DNA of 64,000 nt, taken from contig JAFGCY010000004.1 in NCBI GenBank assembly GCA_016932385.1, forward strand, positions 45,724 to 109,723, read 5' to 3'. This DNA comes from a bacterium (GTDB taxonomy: Bacteria; 4484-113; JAFGCY01). Shown piece by piece: positions 35,327 to 42,691 of this stretch. Each line of letters begins with the position of its first letter. Position 1 is the first letter of the stretch. The notes under the pieces are model-generated. The model ran no database searches. It had not been told where the DNA came from and saw only the letters and a program-made list of their open reading frames with translations. Both the position numbers and the translations under genes were made by a program.

Positions 35327-36199
35327 ATGCAGGATGAGATCGCATACGACGGTTTCCTGGCCGCGGTCCGCGACCGCCTGGCCCGGCTGGCGCGGCTGAT
35401 TTCGGTTCCCGACTTGGCCGCCGCTTCCGGACACCTGCTGGGACTGGGCAAGCTGTTCAGGCCGCAATTGGTCCGCGCCGCCTACCTGGCTTTCGCCCCC
35501 GCCGACGACAGCCGCTGCCTGGCCGCTGCGGCGGCCGTTGAGACGCTGCACACCTCGACGCTGATCCACGACGACCTGCCCAGCCTGGACGACGCCGCGT
35601 TGCGGCGCGGCCGGCCGACCGTGCATCGGGCTTTCGACGAGGCTACCGCGCTGTTGGCCGGTGACGCCCTGTTGAACCTGGCGTTTGTCTGCCTGGCCGA
35701 GGAGGACGCCTATCCGCCTTCCACGGCGATCCGGCTGATCCAGGTGCTGTCCTGGGCGGCGGGTGAGATCATGGCGGGCCAGGTGCTGGACATCCTGGGC
35801 GAGTCGCGGGAGCTCGAGATTCGTGAACTTGAACTGCTGCACCGGAAGAAAACCGGAGCGTTGCTGGGCGCCTGCTGCGAGATGGGCGCGATCCTGGCCG
35901 GCGACAACGATGCGCAGGCCGCCGCCCTGCGTTCGATCGGCGTCAACATCGGGTTGGGCTTCCAGGTTCGCGACGACCTGCTGAGCATCCAGGGCTCCGA
36001 AAGCGTAACCGGCAAAACGCTGACCGCCGACCTGGTCAAAGGCAAGACCACCTACCCGCGGCTGTTGGGAGTCGCGCAATCCGAGCAGCTGACCGCCAAC
36101 CTGCTGGCCGAAATCAACCAGCAGATCTCGGACCTGGCGCTGCCTGAACCGGCCCCGCTGCGCCGGCTGGCCCAACTGGCCGTCAATCGCGACCATTAG
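35327..36199 (+). CDS. ispA: Short-chain polyprenyl diphosphate synthase (FPP/GGPP type)
   Basis: Condenses isopentenyl diphosphate with allylic diphosphates to farnesyl or geranylgeranyl diphosphate. It is 290 residues. The first Asp-rich motif HDDLPSLDD (Asp82, Asp83, Asp88) has the DD-x4-D spacing of bacterial FPP synthases. GKLFRPQLV supplies the G-K-R-x-R-P analogue with one deviation (F for R). The second motif is RDDLLSIQG, so the final Asp of DDxxD is Ser219, an unusual change. KGKTTYPRL is intact. TAGAAT at about 35289 could drive it; ATG 35327 and GTG 35315 are both possible starts. Confidence 0.85.
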   Translation: MQDEIAYDGFLAAVRDRLARLARLISVPDLAAASGHLLGLGKLFRPQLVRAAYLAFAPADDSRCLAAAAAVETLHTSTLIHDDLPSLDDAALRRGRPTVHRAFDEATALLAGDALLNLAFVCLAEEDAYPPSTAIRLIQVLSWAAGEIMAGQVLDILGESRELEIRELELLHRKKTGALLGACCEMGAILAGDNDAQAAALRSIGVNIGLGFQVRDDLLSIQGSESVTGKTLTADLVKGKTTYPRLLGVAQSEQLTANLLAEINQQISDLALPEPAPLRRLAQLAVNRDH

Positions 36200-36248
36200 C
36201 CCGTGGAACACGGCTGTTTCACGTGTTTTCTAATGTTATAATGGGTCA

Positions 36249-36764
36249 ATGGCGGGTCCGCGGCAACCAGCAGGTCTCAGCTTCATCAGCCACACTTGCT
36301 GCGGTGGAGTGGTGCTGGACGCCTTGGAGAAGGACTGCCGGATCGTCCTGATCGAAGTCGACAAGGGCCGGCGACCGCAATGGCTGCTGCCCAAGGGCCA
36401 CGTCGAGTCCGGCGAACCATATGAGGACGCCGCGCGCCGCGAGGTCAGCGAAGAAACCGGCATCGCCGTTAAGAACCTGCAGATCCTCGCCTATCTCGGG
36501 AAAATCGACTACTCGTTCCCACCCGTCCCACGCCAGGAGCTCCACCGCAAAACAGTGCATTTCTACTTGATGCTGGCGCACGACAAGCAGCTGAAGATCA
36601 CGCCGCTGACGCGCGAGGAAGGGATCGCCAGCGCGCATTGGTACACGCTGGAGGCGGCCAAGGAAATCGTGCGCTACGATGGCAATCGCGAAATCATTGA
36701 ACGGGCCGAGATTATTCTCGATCAGTTGTTAACTCGGCGCGATTCCTTGGATACACCAGCTTAG
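36249..36764 (+). CDS. Nudix hydrolase
   Basis: A 171-residue enzyme hydrolysing a nucleoside diphosphate linked to another moiety. The Nudix box GX5EX7REUXEEXGU is perfect at residues 50-72, starting GHVESGE and ending REVSEETGI. The flanking W-L-L-P-K-G and Y-L-G-K-I-D-Y-S-F segments resemble bis(5'-nucleosyl)-tetraphosphatase/MutT-like enzymes; the substrate is not determinable. TATAAT at 36237-36242 is 6 nt before the ATG, a textbook leaderless arrangement. Confidence 0.92.
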   Translation: MAGPRQPAGLSFISHTCCGGVVLDALEKDCRIVLIEVDKGRRPQWLLPKGHVESGEPYEDAARREVSEETGIAVKNLQILAYLGKIDYSFPPVPRQELHRKTVHFYLMLAHDKQLKITPLTREEGIASAHWYTLEAAKEIVRYDGNREIIERAEIILDQLLTRRDSLDTPA

Positions 36765-36891
36765 CGCCACCAACTAACTCTCTTCCATCGGTTAGTGCAG
36801 TGCTTGCGGTTCGTGGCTGTCGATTATCGGTTCTTTAGGTCAGTTTGAAGTTAGTGCGGTTAGGATGGACAGTTAACCGGAAAACTCCAGA

Positions 36892-37254
36892 CTAAACGTC
36901 GACTTTACCGACAATCTTGAACGACGTGGCAGATGCGGCTTTACCAGCCTGCTTGCCGCCGCCGCGCAGTAAAAAGCCCTTCAAGCGAATGATTTCATCC
37001 TTGTTGATTACGAGGACCTGTTTGGGTGTTCCGTCGTATCCACGGGCCTTTAACACCTCGATCGGCTTGGTGTTTTTAGAGTTGAAGGCGCGAATGGCTT
37101 TAAGCACCGCCAAGCTGTTGCCAACCTTCTCAGACTTTGATGTGCTGCGGCCCGGGGCCTGGCGCAACCATTGGTATCCAACCTTACCCATGCCTTTGGC
37201 CTTGGAAAAACGCTCAGCTAGTTCCACAAGGCTGATAACATGCTTCTTCTCCAT
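36892..37254 (-). CDS. Small basic protein, unknown function
   Basis: A 120-residue, Lys-rich protein with a strong AGGAGGG ribosome-binding site. The N-terminal part (ISLVELAERFSKAKGMGKVGY) could hold a helix-turn-helix. The middle (PKQVLVINKDEIIRLKGFLLRG) looks like a beta-alpha unit, and the C-terminus is flexible (KQAGKAASATS). The gene lies in an AT-richer pocket with noncoding DNA on both sides. I recognise no family; DNA binding is only suggested by charge. Confidence 0.55.
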   Translation of the reverse strand: MEKKHVISLVELAERFSKAKGMGKVGYQWLRQAPGRSTSKSEKVGNSLAVLKAIRAFNSKNTKPIEVLKARGYDGTPKQVLVINKDEIIRLKGFLLRGGGKQAGKAASATSFKIVGKVDV

Positions 37255-37337
37255 TTTTCCCTCCTAGTTTGCGCTATGGTACTGAGTGAAAGTATTAATT
37301 GAATAGTATCACGATTAAACGTCATTTGCAACGTGGA

Positions 37338-37387
37338 ATCCCAAATTTCGCATTTATCCACTATGAACATATTCACATATTTGGGAT
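37338..37387. repeat. 9-bp inverted repeat in AT-rich intergenic DNA
   Basis: ATCCCAAAT (37338-37346) and ATTTGGGAT (37379-37387), 32 bp apart, in the gap between two minus-strand genes. The loop contains TTATCCACT, one base from a DnaA-box consensus. Confidence 0.5.
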
Positions 37388-37503
37388 ACAGCGCCTGCAT
37401 TCTTGGGAATCGTGATGTTACTTGGCAGATGTTTGTTCAGACGTAGACTGTCAAATTCAGCGCATGACCCTGGCTGCATCTTTAGGCTATTGTCTGTCAA
37501 ACA

Positions 37504-38250
37504 TTATAGCCGGCCGGCCGATACCTCTTCATACAGGGCTTTCAACGCGCCCGTAGACCGCGACAGGGATTTCAGCCACATCAGCCCGAGCGCCACCAGC
37601 GCCCCGACAAATGTGATCACCAGCATGCCGCCCAGGAAGTACCAGAATCCGAGGTCCCAGAACGAGTCGATCCACGCGAATCTCGTATCCAGCGACAGGA
37701 TTGCCAAGGAGTTTTCCAGCACCAGCACGCCCACCAAGATGAGCACGATAAACAGGGAAATGAGCCGGCCGGGTGTCAGGATCGAACGCCAGCCGGTCCG
37801 GCACTTGCGCCGGTAGGACTGAGCGGAAATGTAGGTGCGAAAATGGCGCAGATAGAGTTGGGCCCGATCAAGCAGCGTCTTCTCCGCGAACTGGAAATTG
37901 AACCGGCGGGCACCGCGGATCCGCGCGTAATCAGCCTCGCCCAGAAACTCCGGTTCCAGCACAGCCAGGAGCAGCCAGCTGGAACTAAAGACGAGTTTCG
38001 TCTGCCAGTAGTACTGGTACTCCCAGCGCCTGAACAGCGACTTGGCATTTATCCAGATTATGGTAACCGCCACAGCCAGGCCGATGAGCCAGCCCAAGAT
38101 GTTGCCACCGACCACAAAGCCGCCGACCATAGCGGCCACCAAGATCAATGGAAATGAAAAAGCCAGCTGCCAGGCTACTCGCGCGGTCGACTGAGCTCGA
38201 AGCTTGTAGTAATGGTCGGCCAACGCTGATCGTGCACTGAGCGCTCCCAT
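37504..38250 (-). CDS. Four-helix membrane protein, unknown function
   Basis: A 248-residue protein with hydrophobic helices at about residues 26-48 and 52-68 near the N-terminus and 163-182 and 205-232 near the C-terminus. Between them is a cytoplasmic-looking segment rich in Arg and aromatics (RRFNFQFAEKTLLDRAQLYLRHFRTYISAQSYRRKCRTGWRS is its span; it is basic). The two-helix, basic domain, two-helix layout resembles SLATT or DUF4231-type proteins, but I cannot assign it. TAGGAT at 38265-38260 lies 9 nt upstream of ATG 38250, and a minus-strand terminator sits just before it. Confidence 0.55.
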   Translation of the reverse strand: MGALSARSALADHYYKLRAQSTARVAWQLAFSFPLILVAAMVGGFVVGGNILGWLIGLAVAVTIIWINAKSLFRRWEYQYYWQTKLVFSSSWLLLAVLEPEFLGEADYARIRGARRFNFQFAEKTLLDRAQLYLRHFRTYISAQSYRRKCRTGWRSILTPGRLISLFIVLILVGVLVLENSLAILSLDTRFAWIDSFWDLGFWYFLGGMLVITFVGALVALGLMWLKSLSRSTGALKALYEEVSAGRL

Positions 38251-38271
38251 GACAGCATAATCCTACCGCCC

Positions 38272-38307
38272 AAAAAAAGAAAGCCGTACCCGGGGCAAGG
38301 TACGGCT
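38272..38307 (-). terminator. Rho-independent terminator, minus strand
   Basis: Read on the minus strand: AGCCGTACC-N8-GGTACGGCT, then TTTC and seven T. There is no minus-strand protein gene upstream of it, which is what suggests the ncRNA. Confidence 0.85.
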
Positions 38308-38458
38308 CGTGTATAGAAAGGCGGAAAAACGGGATAGGCTTGTTGAAATGCCCGCGCAGGGCGGAAAACTCACCCGCTCCACTTATGATGGATTGGCTGA
38401 CGCAAATCCCCGGAATCCAAAGTGCCTTCACTCCCCAATCAGCACCGCTGCTGACGTT
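38272..38458 (-). ncRNA. Candidate small RNA on the minus strand
   Basis: A minus-strand TATAAT (38470-38465) with TTGCGG 18 bp further upstream would start a transcript near 38458, ending at a strong terminator (38307-38272), about 185 nt. Inside, complementary GATTGG/CCAATC segments (38391-38396 with 38435-38440) enclose AGTG-CCTT-CACT, and CAGCA-CCGC-TGCTG forms a 5' hairpin. There is no ORF of note. No known RNA family is recognised. Confidence 0.4.
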
Positions 38459-38556
38459 GGGCGAATTATAACCGTGGCAATCACCCCGCCGCAAGCCCAC
38501 AAAACGGTATAGTACTTAAATAACGTTAAGCAAAGTCCCAGATTGTGGGGATATTT

Positions 38557-38589
38557 TGTGGATAACTATCAACAATCGCCGGTGGATAA
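38557..38589. promoter_or_regulatory. Two DnaA-box-like sites upstream of sppA
   Basis: On the minus strand TTATCCACA (38565-38557), a perfect DnaA box, and TTATCCACC (38589-38581), one mismatch, with starts 24 bp apart. They are next to AT-rich sequence (GATATTTTG). They could titrate DnaA or couple sppA to DnaA; an origin is not indicated, since dnaA, dnaN and rpmH are absent. Confidence 0.45.
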
Positions 38590-38674
38590 CCTTGAAAATC
38601 CATAAACGTGATTGCCCGGTCGACGGCACAACACTGCCGGTATAATAGCAGTCGGTTGATAAAGCGAGGATGAA

Positions 38675-39643
38675 ATGAGTTTAAAAGCGCCGCGGGCGTT
38701 CCTGCTATTTTTGCTGTTTTTCATCGTAATTGTGGCTCTGGCCTGGGTTTTAGCGCCGTACTGGTCCAACTCGGCGTCGGGATCCGGCACCGGGCACCTA
38801 GCCCTGTTGCACATCGAAGGTGTGATTTCCGGTGGTTCGGGTGGCGGCGGGCTCCTGGGCGGCGAAGCGGGCGCCAGCGCCATCACCATCTGCGACCGGC
38901 TGTACAGCGCGTTGGAGGACGACAGCATCAAGGGTGTCGTCCTGCGCATCAACAGCCCGGGCGGTTCGGCGGCGGCCAGTGACGAGATCTTCCGCGCGGT
39001 GCGCGCCGTGTCGGCCCAGAAGCCCGTCGTCGTCAGCATGGGCGACGTGGCGGCCAGCGGCGGTTATTACATCGCCTCCGGCGCGGACTACATCTGCGCC
39101 AACGGCGCCACGCTGACCGGCAGCATCGGCGTGGTCTTCAACCTCCTTAACTGGGAGGAGGCCGCCGGCAAGCTGGGCATTGAAGACATGACGCTGACCG
39201 CCGGCCAGTACAAGGACATCGGCTCGCCCTGGCGCGAGATGACCGCTGACGAGCGCGCGATGCTGACCGACCTGATGACCGAGGTCCACGACCAGTTCAT
39301 CGCCGCCGTGGCCGAGGGCCGCGCGAACCTTGATGAGGAGCAGGTGCGCGCGCTGGCCACCGGCATGATCTATACCGGCGAACGCGCGCTGGAGGTGGGC
39401 CTGATCGACGAACTCGGCGGGCTCCGGGCGGCCGAGACCAAGGCCCGTGAACTGGCGGGCGTCGGCGAAGACACGCCTGTGATGGAATTCCGCGAGCCGA
39501 GTTTCTTCGAGCAGCTGTTCGCGATCGAGGCGCCGGCCTCGCCCGAGCTGGCGGCGCTCAGGCGGCTGGCGGCCGATCCGCTGCTGCGCTTCAGCCAGGG
39601 CCTGTGCCTGAACACGACGCTCCGCGACCTCGTGGTGCGCTAG
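38675..39643 (+). CDS. sppA: Signal peptide peptidase SppA (S49)
   Basis: Cleaves remnant signal peptides in the membrane. It is 322 residues, the short form. One N-terminal anchor (residues 8-27, AFLLFLLFFIVIVALAWVLA) precedes the S49 domain: GVVLRINSPGGSAAASDEI, nucleophile Ser128 in GDVAASGGYYIA and general base Lys180 in GQYKDIGSPWR. The LTGSIGV segment is also conserved. TATAAT at 38641-38646 and a GCGAGG ribosome-binding site precede ATG 38675, giving a short ordinary leader. Confidence 0.93.
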   Translation: MSLKAPRAFLLFLLFFIVIVALAWVLAPYWSNSASGSGTGHLALLHIEGVISGGSGGGGLLGGEAGASAITICDRLYSALEDDSIKGVVLRINSPGGSAAASDEIFRAVRAVSAQKPVVVSMGDVAASGGYYIASGADYICANGATLTGSIGVVFNLLNWEEAAGKLGIEDMTLTAGQYKDIGSPWREMTADERAMLTDLMTEVHDQFIAAVAEGRANLDEEQVRALATGMIYTGERALEVGLIDELGGLRAAETKARELAGVGEDTPVMEFREPSFFEQLFAIEAPASPELAALRRLAADPLLRFSQGLCLNTTLRDLVVR

Positions 39644-39670
39644 GTCCGGCGGCTGCTACAATCGCGCGCA

Positions 39671-40255
39671 ATGGCCGATGACATACAACCGGTGGCGACA
39701 TCCGAGGAGGAACTTAGCTGGACCGTCAATCCGTGGCGGACCAATTGGCGGCGGCCGCTGACGGCGATGCTGGTCTGCCTGGCCGTCGCGCTGCTGGCGG
39801 GCTTCTCGTTCAACTACCCCAATTACGCGACCGCCCCGCAGGTGGCCCCCGGCAGCCAGGTGGATGACGCGTCGGCCGAAGAGCTGGCGCAACTAGAGAA
39901 GCTGGCCGAAGCCCGGGCGCACTGGATCGGCCAGGCGATCGGCTGGAGTTTCATCTCCTTCGTCCTGCTGATCAGCCTGACGGCGATGATCTACCTGCCG
40001 ATCCGCTACCAGCTCGACGCGCGCGGCATCACGTCCTACTTGGTCGGCCTGCCCAGCCACCGGCCCTGGAGCCACTACCGCAACTTCTACGCCCACGACA
40101 CCGGCGTACACGTCACGACGATGCCCGCGCCCAGCGCGCTGGATGCCTTCCGCGGGCACTACCTGCAGTTCGCCGGCAACCGCGACGAGGTGCTGGCCTT
40201 CCTGGAGCGGCACATGACGCTGCGCGGCGTGCCGGAGCGCCAGGTCCCGCGCTAA
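39671..40255 (+). CDS. Two-helix membrane protein, unknown function
   Basis: A 194-residue protein. Membrane helices are at about residues 31-47 (AMLVCLAVALLAGFSF) and 89-110 (GWSFISFVLLISLTAMIYL). The C-terminal cytoplasmic domain (RYQLDARGITSYLVGLPSHRPWSHYRNFYAHDTGV, then ending FLERHMTLRG) resembles a PH-like or YcxB-type fold: it senses nothing obvious. TACAAT at 39657-39662 is 8 nt before ATG with no ribosome-binding site, so it is probably leaderless although it follows sppA by only 27 bp. Confidence 0.55.
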   Translation: MADDIQPVATSEEELSWTVNPWRTNWRRPLTAMLVCLAVALLAGFSFNYPNYATAPQVAPGSQVDDASAEELAQLEKLAEARAHWIGQAIGWSFISFVLLISLTAMIYLPIRYQLDARGITSYLVGLPSHRPWSHYRNFYAHDTGVHVTTMPAPSALDAFRGHYLQFAGNRDEVLAFLERHMTLRGVPERQVPR

Positions 40256-40307
40256 GCCCGTCGAGCGGCCGGCGGCAGGCGAATTTCCGCCGGGCCTGCA
40301 AATTCTG

Positions 40308-40323
40308 TGATACCACGGTATCA
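40308..40323 (+). promoter_or_regulatory. Palindromic operator overlapping the -10 of the RHH gene
   Basis: TGATACC-AC-GGTATCA is a perfect 7-bp dyad. The TATCAT -10 (40319-40324) lies half inside it, and ATG 40331 is 6 nt further on. A protein bound here would block its own promoter; the adjacent gene carries a ribbon-helix-helix domain, so autoregulation is likely. Confidence 0.65.
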
Positions 40324-40330
40324 TAGTACT

Positions 40331-40807
40331 ATGGTGACCGAGCGTGCTAAAAAGATTCACGAGACCCACGAGGTGTGTCTGATCTGCGAGTACCGCCTGA
40401 ACGGGCCGAACAGCCTGCACCGCGAGGAGTACTGGTGCCGGCTGGGCAAGGTCGACGAGGAGTGGGAGATCCGCGTGCAGCGGCGCCCACCCGACGGGCA
40501 CCGGTTGCGCTTCGGCGACCGCTTCGCCCCCGACGGGCTGCCGCGCGACTCGTACTTCGACTTGAGCGCCTCACCCAAGGCCCTGCCCGCGCTGAACGCC
40601 TGGGCGGCGATCCACGGCTACAGCGTCGAGCCGGACAAGCACCACAAGCGCGGAGTGCTGCTGCCGACGATGGTCACGCTGTCGCTGCGGCTGCCGCGCG
40701 AACTGCACGACAAGCTGCGCCAGCGCGTGTTCGAGCGCTCGGCGGAGTCGATCAACGCCGAGATCGCGGCGATTTTAAGCGGGCAGAAGAAGGCGCTGGG
40801 CGGATAG
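40331..40807 (+). CDS. Ribbon-helix-helix (Arc-like) DNA-binding protein
   Basis: A 158-residue protein. The C-terminus (about residues 113-150, TMVTLSLRLPRELHDKLRQ then AESINAEIAAILSG) is a canonical Arc/MetJ fold: beta-strand TLSLRLP, helix A, turn, helix B. The N-terminal 110 residues have a C-x2-C pair (Cys16, Cys19) plus Cys36 in a region of aromatic/charged residues (YRLNGPNSLHREEYWCRLG), possibly metal binding, of unknown function. Fusion to such a domain is unusual for Arc-type repressors, which are often about 50-80 residues. The longer ORF from 40307 would start upstream of the promoter. Confidence 0.75.
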   Translation: MVTERAKKIHETHEVCLICEYRLNGPNSLHREEYWCRLGKVDEEWEIRVQRRPPDGHRLRFGDRFAPDGLPRDSYFDLSASPKALPALNAWAAIHGYSVEPDKHHKRGVLLPTMVTLSLRLPRELHDKLRQRVFERSAESINAEIAAILSGQKKALGG

Positions 40808-40832
40808 TGGATGTAGTTGCTGCGCAGTGTAG

Positions 40833-40852
40833 GGTCCACGCCTGCGTGGACC
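40833..40852. repeat. REP palindrome 1
   Basis: Perfect dyad GGTCCACGC-CT-GCGTGGACC preceded by GTGTAG. It is in the same orientation as copy 2. Confidence 0.85.
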
Positions 40853-40891
40853 ACATCCCTGGGAACCGCGATCAGGACTGAGATCGTGTAG

Positions 40892-40911
40892 GGTCCACGC
40901 CTGCGTGGACC
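40892..40911. repeat. REP palindrome 2
   Basis: Identical to copy 1, including the preceding GTGTAG, 59 bp downstream of it. Confidence 0.85.
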
Positions 40912-40955
40912 GTCCCTGTCATGCTGGCTCGATTATGCTATCGTTGGTTTCAATC

Positions 40956-41555
40956 ATGACCAGAAAATTTCCTGAGCGTAAGCATGTACGAATGGACAGC
41001 TTCAATTACGCACAAGCTGGTTATTACTTCGTGACGATCTGCACTCACAACCGCCGTGAAATTCTCGGCAACGTTGTCGAAGGTAGATTTAATCCAACTG
41101 CGATTGGTGAAGAAGCGAAATCCACCTGGCTGGACCTACCCTTGCACCATCCAGCAATGCATCTCGATGAATTAGTCATCATGCCCAATCACGTTCACGG
41201 GATCATCGTACTGGAATGGGATCTGACGGCTGACACAGGCAGTATTCCTACGAACCCACGGAAAGCTGAAGTACATCCTGACTGGGCGAAACCAGGGCCC
41301 AAGCGAGGTTCGTTGGGAGCAATCATCGGATCATACAAAGCTGCCGTGAGCCGCAAACTGAACTGGAAAAGCCGACACAACACGCCGCTGTGGCAGCGTA
41401 AATTTTTTGATCATGTAATCCAGACCGAAAAGGCACTACAGGCAATCAGGGAATACATCGTCAACAACCCGCTGAGTTGGCATTTTGATGAGTTAAACGC
41501 GCGGCATACGAAAACCGCGAGTTTCTATAAGCACCTGTCTGAATTAGAGAAATAG
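40956..41555 (+). CDS. REP-associated tyrosine transposase (RAYT, Y1/IS200-like)
   Basis: A 199-residue HUH nuclease. The N-terminal RAYT-type segment is FNYAQAGYYFVTICTHNRREILG; the metal-binding motif is in ELVIMPNHVHGIIVL; the catalytic tyrosine is probably in QAIREYIVNNPLSWHFD. It belongs to a different subgroup from the RAYT at 7830 (YYFVTICTHNR versus YLPHL-type start). ATG 40956 is favoured because a TATGCT -10 lies at 40934-40939; the frame opens at 40905 inside a REP. The gene appears intact and is less GC-rich than neighbours. Two REP copies lie on each side. Confidence 0.9.
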   Translation: MTRKFPERKHVRMDSFNYAQAGYYFVTICTHNRREILGNVVEGRFNPTAIGEEAKSTWLDLPLHHPAMHLDELVIMPNHVHGIIVLEWDLTADTGSIPTNPRKAEVHPDWAKPGPKRGSLGAIIGSYKAAVSRKLNWKSRHNTPLWQRKFFDHVIQTEKALQAIREYIVNNPLSWHFDELNARHTKTASFYKHLSELEK

Positions 41556-41576
41556 GCGCGCTGTCTTGATCGTTAC

Positions 41577-41596
41577 GGTCCACGCAGGCGTGGACC
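41577..41596. repeat. REP palindrome 3, inverted orientation
   Basis: GGTCCACGC-AG-GCGTGGACC followed by CTACA, the reverse complement of copies 1 and 2 including their TGTAG flank. Confidence 0.85.
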
Positions 41597-41636
41597 CTAC
41601 AGACATTCGCATCATCGTGGCAAAAGGCAATGCCGC

Positions 41637-41656
41637 GGTCCACGCGGGCGTGGACC
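41637..41656. repeat. REP palindrome 4, variant centre
   Basis: GGTCCACGC-GG-GCGTGGACC, with the dyad extended by CCGC/GCGG on both sides, 40 bp after copy 3. Confidence 0.8.
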
Positions 41657-41678
41657 GCGGCTGCCCTTACGTGAGCAA

Positions 41679-41776
41679 GTGAAAGTAGAAAGTAAAAGTG
41701 GAAAGTGCTAGTAGAAAGTAGCGCACTTTGCTAACGACTCCCAGAGCAAGTTCTACTTTCCACTTTCACTTTTACT
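41679..41776. repeat. Purine/pyrimidine inverted repeat
   Basis: The left arm 41679-41707 (GTGAAAGTAGAAAGTAAAAG then TGGAAAGTG) faces the right arm at about 41753-41776 (CTACTTTCCACTTTCACTTT then TACTC), separated by about 45 bp. It is of the same class as 5224-5384 and 11651-11718. With REP copies 3 and 4 it fills the 306-bp gap between the RAYT gene and the next gene. Confidence 0.65.
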
Positions 41777-41861
41777 CGGGCCCGTAACCTCGCCGTTTTT
41801 TTTTCTCGCAATCTGATTCAACCACGGCGTCGGGATTTACGCCGGATGCTAAACTTCAGCC

Positions 41862-42557
41862 ATGCCATCATTGAAGAACACGTTCGCGCGGCTGTCCGGC
41901 TTCGACGACAGCGCGCTGCAATCATCCGCCAACCGGCTGAAGAAGATCACCTTCGGCATCAACTCCGAGGAGCAGGTGCTGGGCGTCGATGTCGCCGGCA
42001 CGCGCCTGAGTGCCGAGGTCGCCGTACGCCGTGAGCGCGAGACGCCGGCCTTCGACGAGCACCAGCAGAAACTGGTCAGCGAGAAACGCTACGAATACCG
42101 CCGGCTGCTGTTCAGCCTGGACACGGCCGCGGGAGTCGCCAGTACACCCGGCGCGCGCCGCGACCTTAACCTGTTCGCCGAGCTGTTGAAGCGCAGCGGC
42201 GCGGGCAGTGTCGAGTTCGCCGAACTGCAGGTGGACGTCCTGGCCTGGACCAAGGACTTCTTAAAGCTCTACGACACGGCGCAACTGGGCCAGATCGTGC
42301 TGGACAAGTTCTACGCCGAGCCCAAGCTGACCGGCCGCTTCACCGCCAACACGGTGGACAACCGCATCGACCTGGCGGCAATCGCCGAGGCCCCGGGGCA
42401 TCTGAAAAGCCTGCGCTTCAACTTCTACCACTACGACGCCCGCCGCTCGGTGGAGGCGCGCTCCGACGGCGTGCTGACCGCCGGCTCCAGCGACGACGAG
42501 GAGCTGGAACACTTCTTCTCTGAGATGGTCAAAGTCTTTCTGAAGCACGCGGTCTGA
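41862..42557 (+). CDS. Conserved-looking soluble protein, unknown function
   Basis: A 231-residue charged, soluble protein without signal peptide or membrane helix. Notable segments are SEKRYEYRRLLFSLDTA, QVDVLAWTKDFLKLYDTAQLGQIVLDKFY and an acidic SSDDEELEHFFSEMVKVFLKHAV end. No motif was recognised. TAAACT at 41850-41855 lies 6 nt before ATG and there is no Shine-Dalgarno, so it is probably leaderless. It is separate from the lipoprotein downstream, which has its own promoter-like TATCAT near 42647. Confidence 0.6.
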   Translation: MPSLKNTFARLSGFDDSALQSSANRLKKITFGINSEEQVLGVDVAGTRLSAEVAVRRERETPAFDEHQQKLVSEKRYEYRRLLFSLDTAAGVASTPGARRDLNLFAELLKRSGAGSVEFAELQVDVLAWTKDFLKLYDTAQLGQIVLDKFYAEPKLTGRFTANTVDNRIDLAAIAEAPGHLKSLRFNFYHYDARRSVEARSDGVLTAGSSDDEELEHFFSEMVKVFLKHAV

Positions 42558-42691
42558 CAAGTACCGGCGAGGGAGTGGGTTTAAACCGCGGGTTGCAGCT
42601 AGGCAATACCTTAAGTTACTATTAAGGGCCCTCGCTGGTTGCGCGGGTATCATAGAGAGTAAGTGAGATGAAGCAAGACAGGAGCAATTCC

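Noticed and set aside
38520..38600. Chromosomal replication origin
   Set aside because: Only two good DnaA boxes and none of the usual neighbours (dnaA, dnaN, gyrB, rpmH).
40833..41656. CRISPR-like repeats around the second RAYT
   Set aside because: The repeats are perfect palindromes in opposite orientations on the two sides, with no spacer array and no cas genes; they are REP elements.
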